64,000 nucleotides of DNA from CAUUCF01 sp963543695 (GTDB lineage Bacteria > Pseudomonadota > Gammaproteobacteria > UBA9339): contig CAUUCF010000004.1 in NCBI GenBank assembly GCA_963543695.1, positions 10,073 through 74,072 on the forward strand, written 5' to 3'. This document shows, in pieces, positions 52,175 through 61,385 of this stretch (position 1 is the first letter of the stretch; each line of letters opens with the position of its first letter). A program made the position numbers and the translations under genes. The notes under the pieces are model-generated. The model made no database searches, was not told the origin of the DNA, and saw only the letters and a program-made list of their open reading frames with translations.

Positions 52175-53383
52175 CTACAAGGAATCGTCATATTTAGTTT
52201 GATCTAAAGTTCCTTCCAAATGATCAACAACGACGGTAGCGGCACAATCTCCGGTAACGTTCACAACCGTTCTAAACATGTCTAAAAATCGGTCAATACC
52301 CAAAATTAACGGAATAATGGCCTCAGGTAAACCAACCGCATTTAAAACCATACCTAACATAATGACCGCTCCGCTAGGATACCCAGCTGCTCCAATTGAA
52401 CCGATGGTTGAAGTTAACATTAAAATAACGTATTGATAAAAAGTTAGCGTTATACCTAACATTTGCGCTAAAAAAAGAGTACACACGGTAATGTAGATAG
52501 CAGAGCCACTCATATTAATTGCCGCTCCTAACGGTAACACAAAGTTGGCGCTTTCCGAAGAAACTCCTAATTTATTATGTAATTCGTCAATCGCTAGCGC
52601 AATACTTGCTTTACTACTAGAACTAGCAAAGGCTAAAGATTGAACGTTTAAACTCTTTTTAAAAAACGGTAGTGGATTTAGGTGACAAATTAAAAGCATT
52701 AGCCCAAAAATTAAATATTGAATTGCAAAAGCAAACAAAATCGTTAAAGCTAATTTTCCTAAGCTAACGAAACTCGTAAAGCCGTAATGGGCTACTACCC
52801 AAGCCATCGTAGCAAAAACACCGTAAGGGGTAATTTTAACGATTAGCTCTACCATTTTAAAAACTACACTCGTAATTGAACTAATTAACTGCTTAACGGT
52901 TTTAGCTTTTTCACCGGTTAAAATAATAGAAATCCCTACAATAAAAGCAAAAAAAACCACTTGTAAAGTATTACCTTGCGCCATTGCCATTATCGGATTT
53001 TTAGGAAAAATCCCTACTAACAAATTTTTGATCGACATTACCGAAGGATGAGACCCTTGGGTTAAATCCAACATTAAATTTACCCCTATCCCGGGTTTTA
53101 AAAGGTTAACGATTAAAATGCCTAAACTTACGGCTAAAATAGTCATTCCCAGATAAATCCATGCCGCTTTTTTACCTAACCGACCTAATAAAGTAACATC
53201 ACTTAAATTAGTAATACCGTACAAAATAGCACAAAAAACCGTAGGAATGACGATCATTTTAATTAAATTCATATAAATTTCTACCATCGGTTCTACGTAA
53301 GTTGGTAACCAAGGTAAATATTTTCCTCCTAATAATCCCAAAAACATCCCTATTAAAACTTTATGACATAAACTTAATTTCAT
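52175..53383 (-). CDS. DAACS-family (GltP/DctA-like) amino-acid or dicarboxylate symporter
   Basis: A 402-residue protein with eight membrane helices and two re-entrant loops. HP1 carries the serine motif LAFASSSSKAS; helix 8 has DRFLDMFRTVVNVTGD. The helix 7 motif, NMDGT in aspartate/glutamate carriers, is NMSGS at 290-294, so the Asp involved in sodium binding in GltPh is Ser. The family imports glutamate, aspartate, C4-dicarboxylates or Ser/Thr with Na+ or H+; SstT-type serine carriers also depart from NMDGT. Substrate and coupling ion are therefore open. It follows folKP by 1 base. Confidence 0.88.
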   Translation of the reverse strand: MKLSLCHKVLIGMFLGLLGGKYLPWLPTYVEPMVEIYMNLIKMIVIPTVFCAILYGITNLSDVTLLGRLGKKAAWIYLGMTILAVSLGILIVNLLKPGIGVNLMLDLTQGSHPSVMSIKNLLVGIFPKNPIMAMAQGNTLQVVFFAFIVGISIILTGEKAKTVKQLISSITSVVFKMVELIVKITPYGVFATMAWVVAHYGFTSFVSLGKLALTILFAFAIQYLIFGLMLLICHLNPLPFFKKSLNVQSLAFASSSSKASIALAIDELHNKLGVSSESANFVLPLGAAINMSGSAIYITVCTLFLAQMLGITLTFYQYVILMLTSTIGSIGAAGYPSGAVIMLGMVLNAVGLPEAIIPLILGIDRFLDMFRTVVNVTGDCAATVVVDHLEGTLDQTKYDDSL

Positions 53384-53384
53384 T

Positions 53385-54656
53385 TTAGATATCTCTTGCT
53401 AGCCATTTTAGGTTAATTAACGGCTCATGTATTCTTAAATAATCAGCCACCTGTTTTAAATGATAAGACAATGCGGCCGTTAAATGATCCGCATTCATTT
53501 GAGTATTACCTTGCCATTTAGTTAGAAAACTTTTACGCGAATGTCCGACTAAAACTTTAACCCCTAAATCTTTAAATAGTTGTAGATTTTCTAACAATAG
53601 TAAATTTTGAGCAACCGTTTTACCAAAACCGATACCAGGATCGAAAATAAATCTTTCCGTCGATAAACCAGCTCTTACCCAAATATTTAAATTTTCAACT
53701 AAATGATCATAAACTTTTTCGATAATATCAATTCCGTCAAAGCATTTATTCTCTGCCGGCAAACCTAAATTATCCATAACAACCACTTTCCAATCGGTTT
53801 GTTTAAATAGCGATAATTTTTCTTGCGTTAATTCTCCGCTTTGATCGTTAATCATCTTTACCGCAGGATAAGCTGCCAACTTTTTCATAATAGACAAGTT
53901 AAAAGTGTCTACACTTAAACGAGCACTTTTTGGAGGATATTTCGTTAAAAAAGGAGATAACCGCTCCCATTCTACTTGTTCATCCACTAGTTTCCTACCT
54001 GGAGCCGTAGAGACTCCACCCACATCGACGTATTCGCAACCCTGTTGATAAAAAGTTTCTACTTTTTTAATGGCCGTTTCTATATCATAAAAAACGCTAA
54101 AAGATTCAGGGGATAAATTGATAATTCCTAATAAAGTAGGGCGATCGACGGCAAACGGAGTGATTTTTAACGTTTCTTTAGCTTGTAAACGCAATAACCA
54201 ATCTTGAATACTAACTTGTTGAATTAGAAAATTATTAGGCCATATTTCCGATAAAGGTTGTAACGCAAATAAACGATTAGTTAATTCTAAATGAGGAATT
54301 TTTAAGTGCGGCAAGTCGATTTCACCATGGTTCCATACTAAAATATCTAAATCTAATTCCCGTGGTGACCAACGCAGATGGGGTTTACGACCTACTTGAG
54401 CTTCGACAACTTTTAAATAACCTAACAACGTTTCTGGTAAAACATCCGTACGTATTTTTAAAGCTAAATTTAAATAATTAATATCCCAATCAGCCGGAGA
54501 ATCTGGTAATAAAAGAGCTTTAGTTTCATAAATTTTAGAAACTTCAATAATTTCTATTCCAAAATTTTTTAATAGTTCTATTCCTTTTCTAATATATCCT
54601 AAACGATTTCCTAAATTACTCCCTACAGCAATGCCATAAATTTCTTTTTTGAACAT
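53385..54656 (-). CDS. folKP: Bifunctional HPPK-dihydropteroate synthase (FolK-FolP fusion)
   Basis: A 423-residue fusion. Residues 1-~165 are HPPK (GIAVGSNLGNRLGYIRKGI, RWSPRELDLDIL); residues ~170-423 are dihydropteroate synthase (LLGIINLSPESFS, IFDPGIGFGK, GHSRKSFL). Together they carry out two consecutive folate steps. Dihydropteroate loops diverge: GGESTRPG reads GGVSTAPG, and the MHMQG/MHNLG segment reads MDNLG. Similar fusions occur in intracellular gammaproteobacteria such as Francisella. I start at 54656 because AAGGTG lies just upstream; the frame continues to 54719 but would overlap atpC. Confidence 0.9.
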   Translation of the reverse strand: MFKKEIYGIAVGSNLGNRLGYIRKGIELLKNFGIEIIEVSKIYETKALLLPDSPADWDINYLNLALKIRTDVLPETLLGYLKVVEAQVGRKPHLRWSPRELDLDILVWNHGEIDLPHLKIPHLELTNRLFALQPLSEIWPNNFLIQQVSIQDWLLRLQAKETLKITPFAVDRPTLLGIINLSPESFSVFYDIETAIKKVETFYQQGCEYVDVGGVSTAPGRKLVDEQVEWERLSPFLTKYPPKSARLSVDTFNLSIMKKLAAYPAVKMINDQSGELTQEKLSLFKQTDWKVVVMDNLGLPAENKCFDGIDIIEKVYDHLVENLNIWVRAGLSTERFIFDPGIGFGKTVAQNLLLLENLQLFKDLGVKVLVGHSRKSFLTKWQGNTQMNADHLTAALSYHLKQVADYLRIHEPLINLKWLARDI

Positions 54657-54669
54657 TTTTTCACCTTGG

Positions 54670-55098
54670 TTAATGTTTTTTATCTTTCGTAGATAACTGC
54701 ACCGTCCGTAATTTAGCACTTACTTGCGATATTTTAACTAATAAATTAGTAATGTTTTTCCGTTGGTGCTTATTCATTAGTAAACGTTGCATTTGTGTTT
54801 TTTTACGAATTTCATCCGCTTCGTTAATATCCTTAGCGGCCAATACTGTATCTGCTAAAATAATCACGTGATTAGGTTTAACATCTAAAATACCTTTAGA
54901 AACATAATAATAAGAATTTTCTTCGTTTTTTAAAATGATTTTAATTTGACCTGGTTTAATCAGCGTTAAAAACGGAATGTGACCCGGTAAAATTCCCACT
55001 TCCCCTAAGATGCCGGAAACTACTACCATGCGTACCATTCCCGAAAAAATCGGTTTTTCTAAACTAATAATTTCTAAAAACAGTTCTGTCGTTTGCAT
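54670..55098 (-). CDS. atpC: ATP synthase F1 epsilon subunit
   Basis: A 142-residue protein: beta-sandwich domain (about 1-85, with VSGILGEVGILPGHIPFLT and the later YYVSKGILDVKPNHVIIL), then a two-helix C-terminal domain (about 90-140) that can inhibit the enzyme. It joins the gamma subunit in the central stalk. Its start shares one base with the atpD stop. Last subunit gene of the operon; folKP follows after 13 bases. Confidence 0.94.
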   Translation of the reverse strand: MQTTELFLEIISLEKPIFSGMVRMVVVSGILGEVGILPGHIPFLTLIKPGQIKIILKNEENSYYYVSKGILDVKPNHVIILADTVLAAKDINEADEIRKKTQMQRLLMNKHQRKNITNLLVKISQVSAKLRTVQLSTKDKKH

Positions 55099-56474
55099 TA
55101 TAATTTCTTACTTTTTTCTAACGCTTCTTCAATTGTTCCAACCATATAAAAAGCCTGTTCTGGTAAATCATCATATTTACCAGATAAAATTTCTTGAAAA
55201 CCACGAATGGTATCTGGTAATTCTACGTATTTACCAGGAACACCGCTAAAGTTTTCAGCTACAAAAAAAGGTTGGGACAAAAATTTTTCTATTTTACGAG
55301 CACGATTAACGGTTAATTTATCTTCATCGCTTAATTCATCCATTCCTAAAATGGAGATAATTTCCTTTAAATCTTTATACCTTTGTAAGATTTGCCTTAC
55401 CATATGTGCCGTTTGATAATGTTCTTTACCGACGATCGATTCTTCTAATTGTTTACTAGAAGATCTTAGTGGGTCGATAGCTGGGAAAATTCCAATTTCT
55501 ACAATATGTCTAGATAAGACAATACTTGCGTCTAAATGTGCAAAAGTCGTTACCGGAGAAGGATCAGATAGATCATCGGCAGGTACGTACACGGCTTGCA
55601 CTGAAGTAATCGAACCACTTTTAGTAGAAGTAATTCGTTCTTGCAATACCCCCATTTCTTCCGCTAACGTAGGCTGATAACCCACTGCTGAAGGCATTCT
55701 ACCTAGTAAAGCGGACACTTCCACCCCAGCTAACGTATAACGATAAATATTATCGACAAAAAATAAAATATCTTTGCCTGAATCACGAAAATGTTCTGCT
55801 ACCGTTAACCCACTTAAAGCTACTCTTAATCGACTACCCGGTGGTTCATTCATTTGTCCATAAATTAAAGCAACCTTATCTAAAACTTGAGCACTTTTCA
55901 TTTCATGATAAAAATCATTTCCTTCTCTCGTTCGTTCTCCCACCCCGACAAAAACAGAATAACCGTTACTTTCAATCGCGATGTTTCGAATTAATTCTAA
56001 AATGCTAACGGTTTTACCTACTCCCGCGCCACCAAATAACCCAATTTTTCCTCCTTTAGCAAAAGGAGTTAATAAATCGATGGCTTTAATCCCCGTCGTT
56101 AAAATTTCGACGGTTCCTTTTTGTTCGATAAAAGCAGGTGGAGTACGGTGAATCGGCAAATAAGTTTCGGCCTTTATCTGTCCGCCGTTGTCAATTGGGT
56201 TTCCTAAAACGTTCATGATTCGCCCTAAAGTCCCCTCTCCTACTGGTACTTGGATCGGTCTTGCTAAATTTTTCACTTTCATGTGACGTTTTAAACCGTC
56301 CGTTTGTCCCATTGCGATCGTTCGCACCAAACCATCTCCTAATTGCTGTTGTACCTCCAAAATTAAACCGTTTTCCTCTACTTCTAAGGCATCATAAATT
56401 TTAGGAATTTCATCCACGTTATATTCAACATCAACAACCGCTCCTAATATAGCAACAATTTCACCTTCATTCAT
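55098..56474 (-). CDS. atpD: ATP synthase F1 beta subunit
   Basis: A 458-residue catalytic subunit with Walker A FGGAGVGKTV, the catalytic Glu in VGERTREGNDFYHEM, Walker B ILFFVDNIYRYTLAG, and the DELSDEDKL-type segment near the C-terminus. It forms the three catalytic sites with alpha. Its start shares a base with the atpG stop. Confidence 0.97.
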   Translation of the reverse strand: MNEGEIVAILGAVVDVEYNVDEIPKIYDALEVEENGLILEVQQQLGDGLVRTIAMGQTDGLKRHMKVKNLARPIQVPVGEGTLGRIMNVLGNPIDNGGQIKAETYLPIHRTPPAFIEQKGTVEILTTGIKAIDLLTPFAKGGKIGLFGGAGVGKTVSILELIRNIAIESNGYSVFVGVGERTREGNDFYHEMKSAQVLDKVALIYGQMNEPPGSRLRVALSGLTVAEHFRDSGKDILFFVDNIYRYTLAGVEVSALLGRMPSAVGYQPTLAEEMGVLQERITSTKSGSITSVQAVYVPADDLSDPSPVTTFAHLDASIVLSRHIVEIGIFPAIDPLRSSSKQLEESIVGKEHYQTAHMVRQILQRYKDLKEIISILGMDELSDEDKLTVNRARKIEKFLSQPFFVAENFSGVPGKYVELPDTIRGFQEILSGKYDDLPEQAFYMVGTIEEALEKSKKL

Positions 56475-57343
56475 TATTTCACCCCTACTAAAGCTTCTGA
56501 TCCCCCGATAATTTCTGTTATTTCGGTAGTAATCAATTCTTGACGAATTTGATGATAAATAGCTCTTAAATCTTTAATCATCGTGATCGTATTATCGGTA
56601 GCACTTTGCATTGCTAACATTCTGGCTACTTGTTCACTAGCAATATTCTCCACTACCGTTTGAAAAATTTGCGCTTCTAAATATCGCAAAATTAATTCTT
56701 CCGTTAACTGAGTAATATTTGGTTCATACTGGTACTCTGCCTGTTTTTGCTTATCCTTTTTCATCGGTTCAAACGGTAACAATTGCCTAATAGTAGGCTG
56801 AAAATTCAAATTTTTTAAATGATTAAACGCAATAAATACTTTACTTAATTGCCCATCACGATATAATTTAAGAAATTCTCTCCCTTTTTTCACTACTTCA
56901 GATACGTTAGGCATCTCCCCTAAATCAACAATACTATTTACGATCGTACCTTGTTGTTTTTCAAAAAAAATACGTGCCTGATTACCAAATAATGACCAAA
57001 ATAACTCTTTTGAAGCAAATTGTTTTTTATGCTCTAAAACGACCTGAAATAATCCGTCATTTAACCCGCCACAAAGGCCATGATCGCTAGATAAAATTAA
57101 ATAACCTACTCCTGCTCCTTGATCCAGATTATTTTTTAAATAAGCTAAATTACTAATAGCATGTTCAGAAGAGAGTAAATGTTCTAAAACTTCTGAAACT
57201 TTATTTGCATAACAAGCAGTAGCTTCTTTCCGTTTTTTCGTAACGAACATTTTACTCGCTGCTATATTTTGCATTGCACGCGTAATTTTTTGAATTTTTA
57301 AAATTCCCTGTATTTGTTCTTTGATTTCTTTTAACGATTTCAT
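56474..57343 (-). CDS. atpG: ATP synthase F1 gamma subunit
   Basis: A 289-residue rotor subunit: N-terminal helix (LKEIKEQIQGILKIQKITRAMQ), central Rossmann-like domain (LSSDHGLCGGLND), and the C-terminal helix with SEQVARMLAMQSATDN that pairs with the first in the coiled-coil shaft. Usual length. Between atpA and atpD as in all proteobacterial operons. Confidence 0.96.
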   Translation of the reverse strand: MKSLKEIKEQIQGILKIQKITRAMQNIAASKMFVTKKRKEATACYANKVSEVLEHLLSSEHAISNLAYLKNNLDQGAGVGYLILSSDHGLCGGLNDGLFQVVLEHKKQFASKELFWSLFGNQARIFFEKQQGTIVNSIVDLGEMPNVSEVVKKGREFLKLYRDGQLSKVFIAFNHLKNLNFQPTIRQLLPFEPMKKDKQKQAEYQYEPNITQLTEELILRYLEAQIFQTVVENIASEQVARMLAMQSATDNTITMIKDLRAIYHQIRQELITTEITEIIGGSEALVGVK

Positions 57344-57344
57344 T

Positions 57345-58880
57345 TTATAAAAATGTTTGTTTAAATTCGTTTACTATTTTTAACAGTTCGCGTTTAAGTT
57401 CTTCATCATAAACCGGATCACTTTCCATTTTTTTCAATAAAGGATCGTAATTATCGATTAAATAAAAATGTAATCTTCTTTCAAAATCACTAATTTGATC
57501 TACGGGGACATCGCTAATTAAATCTTCTTCGATCAAAAATAAACTAACGGCAATTAATGGCAAAGGAACGGGTTGGAATTTAGGTTGATTCAATAATTTA
57601 ACGATTCTAGTTCCTAACGCGATTTGATTTTTAGCGGTTTCGTTTAATTCCGAAGCAAATTGCGAAAAAGCTTCTAATTCACGGTATTGAGCTAATAATA
57701 GACGAATTTTACTACCCAATTTTTTAATTAAAGCCGTTTGAGCTGTCCCTCCTACCCTAGAAACCGATAAACCTACGTTAATTGCAGGACGTACTCCCGA
57801 ATTAAATAAATTCGTTTCTAAAAAAATCTGACCATCCGTAATTGAAATAACGTTCGTAGGAATGTACGCCGATACATCCCCTTCTTGCGTTTCTAAAATC
57901 GGCAAAGCAGTAATCGAACCGGTTTTATTTTTTACTTTTCCTTTCGTAAAAACTTCTACGAAAGTTTCACTCACCCGCGCAGCTCTTTCTAATAAACGCG
58001 AATGTAAATAGAAAATATCTCCCGGATACGCTTCTCTTCCAGGTGGCCGACGTAATAATAAACTAATTTGTCGATATGCCCACGCGTGTTTCGTAAGGTC
58101 ATCAAAGACGATTAAAACGTCTTCCCCTTGATTACGAAAATATTCAGCCATTGAACAAGCAGCGTACGGAGCAATATATTGCTCTACCGCTGAATTAGCC
58201 GCAGTTGCTGCTACCACGATGGTATATTCCAACGCCTTAAATTCTTTTAATTTCTGCACAATATTAGCGACCGAGTTATTTTTTTGTCCGATAGCCACGT
58301 ATACACATTTAACCTGTTTACCTTTTTGGTTAATAATCGCGTCAATTGCCAAAGCAGTTTTCCCCGTTTGTCGATCGCCAATAATTAATTCTCTCTGCCC
58401 TTTTCCAATCGGGATCATTACGTCGACTGCTTTAATACCAGTATGCAACGGCTGATCTACCGTTGCTCGGTCAATTACTCCGGGGGCTTGATATTCGATA
58501 GGCCACTGCTCTTTATATTTAATTTCTCCTAAATTATCAATCGGTTTACCTAAAGCATTTACCACTCTTCCTAATAAATTTTCTCCTACCGGCACCGATA
58601 AAATCTGGTGTGTCCCTTTAACGCTCATTCCTTCTTTAATTTTCGTAACGTCTCCGATTAACGCAATACTCGTAGTATTCGCTTCTAAACTCAAAACGAT
58701 GCCTATTTCTCCACTTTGAAAATAGACTAATTCGTTTAGCATTACGTTATTCATACCATAAATTTGTACGATACCGTCTTTAACGCTTAAAACTACCCCT
58801 TCGATATCATAATTTACGTCGGTTACAAAAGTACCAATTTGTTTTTTAATCGATTCTTCTAAATCATTTAAATTTAACAT
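57345..58880 (-). CDS. atpA: ATP synthase F1 alpha subunit
   Basis: A 511-residue nucleotide-binding subunit with Walker A GDRQTGKTALAID, DLTKHAWAYRQISLLLRRPPG, and SISDGQIFLE-type C-terminal signature (ISITDGQIFLETNLFN). The arginine finger segment PAINVGLSVSRVGG is present. Non-catalytic partner of beta. Two bases separate it from atpH. Confidence 0.97.
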   Translation of the reverse strand: MLNLNDLEESIKKQIGTFVTDVNYDIEGVVLSVKDGIVQIYGMNNVMLNELVYFQSGEIGIVLSLEANTTSIALIGDVTKIKEGMSVKGTHQILSVPVGENLLGRVVNALGKPIDNLGEIKYKEQWPIEYQAPGVIDRATVDQPLHTGIKAVDVMIPIGKGQRELIIGDRQTGKTALAIDAIINQKGKQVKCVYVAIGQKNNSVANIVQKLKEFKALEYTIVVAATAANSAVEQYIAPYAACSMAEYFRNQGEDVLIVFDDLTKHAWAYRQISLLLRRPPGREAYPGDIFYLHSRLLERAARVSETFVEVFTKGKVKNKTGSITALPILETQEGDVSAYIPTNVISITDGQIFLETNLFNSGVRPAINVGLSVSRVGGTAQTALIKKLGSKIRLLLAQYRELEAFSQFASELNETAKNQIALGTRIVKLLNQPKFQPVPLPLIAVSLFLIEEDLISDVPVDQISDFERRLHFYLIDNYDPLLKKMESDPVYDEELKRELLKIVNEFKQTFL

Positions 58881-58882
58881 GT

Positions 58883-59470
58883 TTAATTCTCTAATAAATG
58901 TTGTTTTAAACGCTGTAATTGTCCACGAAGCGTATAGTCTATTTTTTTATCATTCAAATAAATAACCATTCCCGCGATGATTTTAGGATCTAAATAATTT
59001 TGTAAAATCACTTTCTTTTGGCATTTTGCTTCCAATTTTAATTGCAATTTTTCCGTTTGCACTTCGTTTAAATAATCTCTTGTAAAAACTTTTACTAAGA
59101 TGATTTGATGAAATTTTAAAATATCATGTTGTAACCTAACGATAATATCAGGTAGTAATTGCAAATGATGGTGTTGAATCAAATATTTTAAAAATACTTT
59201 TTGCCCAGGTTGGTCGAATAATTGCTCGTCAAATAATTTTAGTTTATCGGCTAAAGTAATTGCCGGATGTTTTAAAATCGACGATATTTTAGAATAACTA
59301 ACTTCCCGATACACGCGTAATAAAAATTGTTGCCATAATAACAAATCATCTACCGCTACTAATTTTATTAGCAGTTGGGTATACAATTTTGCTTGACTAA
59401 AATGACTTTGCTTACACTTATGCAAAACGTCATTTTCTAAAGATTGTTGATTTTTTTTATAATTAATCAT
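58883..59470 (-). CDS. atpH: ATP synthase F1 delta subunit
   Basis: A 195-residue protein, mainly helical N-terminal domain and a C-terminal part ending KIIAGMVIYLNDKKIDYTLRGQLQRL, which corresponds to the conserved GG-x-x-x-x-x-D-x-x-x-D-x-S tail region in diverged form. It caps the F1 crown and links to the peripheral stalk. Call supported by position between atpF (4-base overlap) and atpA. Confidence 0.92.
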   Translation of the reverse strand: MINYKKNQQSLENDVLHKCKQSHFSQAKLYTQLLIKLVAVDDLLLWQQFLLRVYREVSYSKISSILKHPAITLADKLKLFDEQLFDQPGQKVFLKYLIQHHHLQLLPDIIVRLQHDILKFHQIILVKVFTRDYLNEVQTEKLQLKLEAKCQKKVILQNYLDPKIIAGMVIYLNDKKIDYTLRGQLQRLKQHLLEN

Positions 59471-59940
59471 TTTACGTTTTCAATCGTTTGGTCAAGCAAT
59501 TCATTTCTTAAATGGTCAGTTAGTTTGCGCTCTAAAATTTTTTCTAACATTGCGATCAAATATTCCACTTCGTTATCCCGCATTTTTTTAACCACTTTTT
59601 CAATTTTAAATTCCGCTTCTTTTTTAGCTTCGGCAATTAATTGTTTCTGTTGCTCCTCTAGCGCACGTATAGTTTCATTACACGTAATTTCAGCTTGTTT
59701 TCTAGCCTGATCCAAAATCAACACTGCTTGTGTTTTGGCTTCGTGAATAATGGCTTCAGCTTGTTGTTTAGCTTCTGCTAAACAATTATTACTTTTTTCA
59801 AAATTCTGAATTCCTTGTAAAATCTGACCTTGCCTTTCCTCTATTTTTTTAATTAAAGGTGGCCATAGATAGAAAATTACTACTAACAGTAAAATACCGA
59901 AAGTGATAAATTCACCAACTAAAGTAATATTAATATCCAT
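59467..59940 (-). CDS. atpF: ATP synthase F0 b subunit
   Basis: A 157-residue protein: N-terminal membrane helix (about 8-28, GEFITFGILLLVVIFYLWPPL) followed by a long charged, Ala/Gln-rich amphipathic helix (about 30-157) that dimerises as the peripheral stalk. Normal length. Confidence 0.95.
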   Translation of the reverse strand: MDINITLVGEFITFGILLLVVIFYLWPPLIKKIEERQGQILQGIQNFEKSNNCLAEAKQQAEAIIHEAKTQAVLILDQARKQAEITCNETIRALEEQQKQLIAEAKKEAEFKIEKVVKKMRDNEVEYLIAMLEKILERKLTDHLRNELLDQTIENVK

Positions 59941-59944
59941 TTTT

Positions 59945-60244
59945 TTAATTTAACGTGACTTTCGCTACTTGTAAAATAATATCTACAAACGGATTATTCC
60001 CAAAAATTAACAACAAACCGGTCGCTACCGCAATCGCAGCAAAAGCATCGATTAAACCAGCCATAATAAACATACGCATCATTAATAATTGAGCAATTTC
60101 CGGTTGACGAGCAGTACTTTCCAGAAATTTTGACCCAATATAGGTAAAACCTAAAGTAGTACTAACTGCTGCAATTATAATTAATAACGTTGCAAGTACT
60201 GCCGTAATCACCTGAACTTCTTTAATAATTTGTACTAGTTCCAT
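59945..60244 (-). CDS. atpE: ATP synthase F0 c subunit
   Basis: A 99-residue hairpin of two membrane helices joined by the polar loop ESTARQPEIAQ. The proton-binding carboxylate is Asp66 in AGLIDAFAAIAV. Slightly longer than E. coli c (79), with extra residues at both ends. The absence of the Gln/Glu-Ser pattern of sodium-binding rings points to proton use. It forms the rotor ring. Confidence 0.95.
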   Translation of the reverse strand: MELVQIIKEVQVITAVLATLLIIIAAVSTTLGFTYIGSKFLESTARQPEIAQLLMMRMFIMAGLIDAFAAIAVATGLLLIFGNNPFVDIILQVAKVTLN

Positions 60245-60256
60245 ATATTTTTAACC

Positions 60257-61030
60257 TCACTCTTTTACACTCATACCTAAATAAATAACCGATAACATCA
60301 TAAAAACAAAAGCTTGAATTGATATAACTAAAATATGAAAAATTGCCCAAAGACTACCTGGAATGCCTTGAGCCCACCAAGGCAACATTGCAATCAGTAA
60401 AAAAATTAACTCTCCCGCAAACATATTACCAAACAAACGCAAAGAAAGAGATAGAGGTTTCACCCCATCTTCAATCAATTTAAAGATAAAATTAACCGGG
60501 AAAAACCATTTACCAAAAGGTTCAAAAAAATAAGTTTTTAACATCCCTCTGGATCCTTTAAAGCGAAATCCGGCTCCTATCACTAAAAACAAAATCATGA
60601 ATGCCGTTCCGAAAGTACAATTCGGATCGTTAGTAGTCACAATTCTCATTTCTTGTCTAAATATCCGAGAAAACAAGTCTACTGGTAATAAATCGAATAA
60701 ATTAAGGGTAAAAATCCAAAAAAAAGTCACAAAAGCAATCGGGGTAATCCAACTACCGCTTGGTAAAATATCTTTCACTAAATGATCGATGGTTTCGATG
60801 AACATTTCTAAAACCACTTGTTTTTTAGAAGGATTAACTTTTTTAAAATTACGATTTACCTTAAATAATACTATTATTATAAACAAACCAACACTTAACG
60901 AAATTAAAAAAGTATCTAAATGTAGGTTCCAAAAGCTATGTTGACCATTAATTTGTCCGGTCAATAAATTAACCCGCCAATGTTCCAGATGCATCTTGAT
61001 ATATTCATTTTTCGGACAAAAATTAATCAT
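60257..61030 (-). CDS. atpB: ATP synthase F0 a subunit
   Basis: A 257-residue polytopic protein with the essential Arg in LSLRLFGNMFAGELIFLL, plus the NLFDLLPVDL segment and ILVISIQAFVFMMLSVIYL near the C-terminus. It forms the two proton half-channels next to the c ring. It overlaps atpI by 8 bases. Confidence 0.96.
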   Translation of the reverse strand: MINFCPKNEYIKMHLEHWRVNLLTGQINGQHSFWNLHLDTFLISLSVGLFIIIVLFKVNRNFKKVNPSKKQVVLEMFIETIDHLVKDILPSGSWITPIAFVTFFWIFTLNLFDLLPVDLFSRIFRQEMRIVTTNDPNCTFGTAFMILFLVIGAGFRFKGSRGMLKTYFFEPFGKWFFPVNFIFKLIEDGVKPLSLSLRLFGNMFAGELIFLLIAMLPWWAQGIPGSLWAIFHILVISIQAFVFMMLSVIYLGMSVKE

Positions 61031-61376
61031 ATTTTTTAATTGCGAATAATAAACTAACGATCACTGCCACGATATAACTAATCATCCAAGAACCGGAACA
61101 CCAACCAAAAACGAATCCTCCAATTCCGATTAATAATATACTAAACATCCATTTTAAAACTTCTTGTTTAACAAAATAAACCATTAATTTTTTATAATCA
61201 AGTTTTGCATCTATTTTTCTACCGCGTAATAAAAAATAACCGCACGGTAACCACCAACACAAGATTCCCCAAACGAATACTAGCTTCATTTTTCGAAAAA
61301 TACACCCTACCACTAATAACGCAATAAAAAATTGGCTTAACCATTTAATGACCCAACTTGGAGCTAATTTTTTCAT
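61023..61376 (-). CDS. atpI: ATP synthase accessory protein AtpI
   Basis: A 117-residue protein with four membrane segments, basic loops, and no strong motifs. Position as the first gene of the atp operon and topology identify it as AtpI, which helps assemble the c ring. It lies 9 bases from the ctpA stop. Confidence 0.82.
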   Translation of the reverse strand: MKKLAPSWVIKWLSQFFIALLVVGCIFRKMKLVFVWGILCWWLPCGYFLLRGRKIDAKLDYKKLMVYFVKQEVLKWMFSILLIGIGGFVFGWCSGSWMISYIVAVIVSLLFAIKKYD

Positions 61377-61385
61377 ATTAAATTA

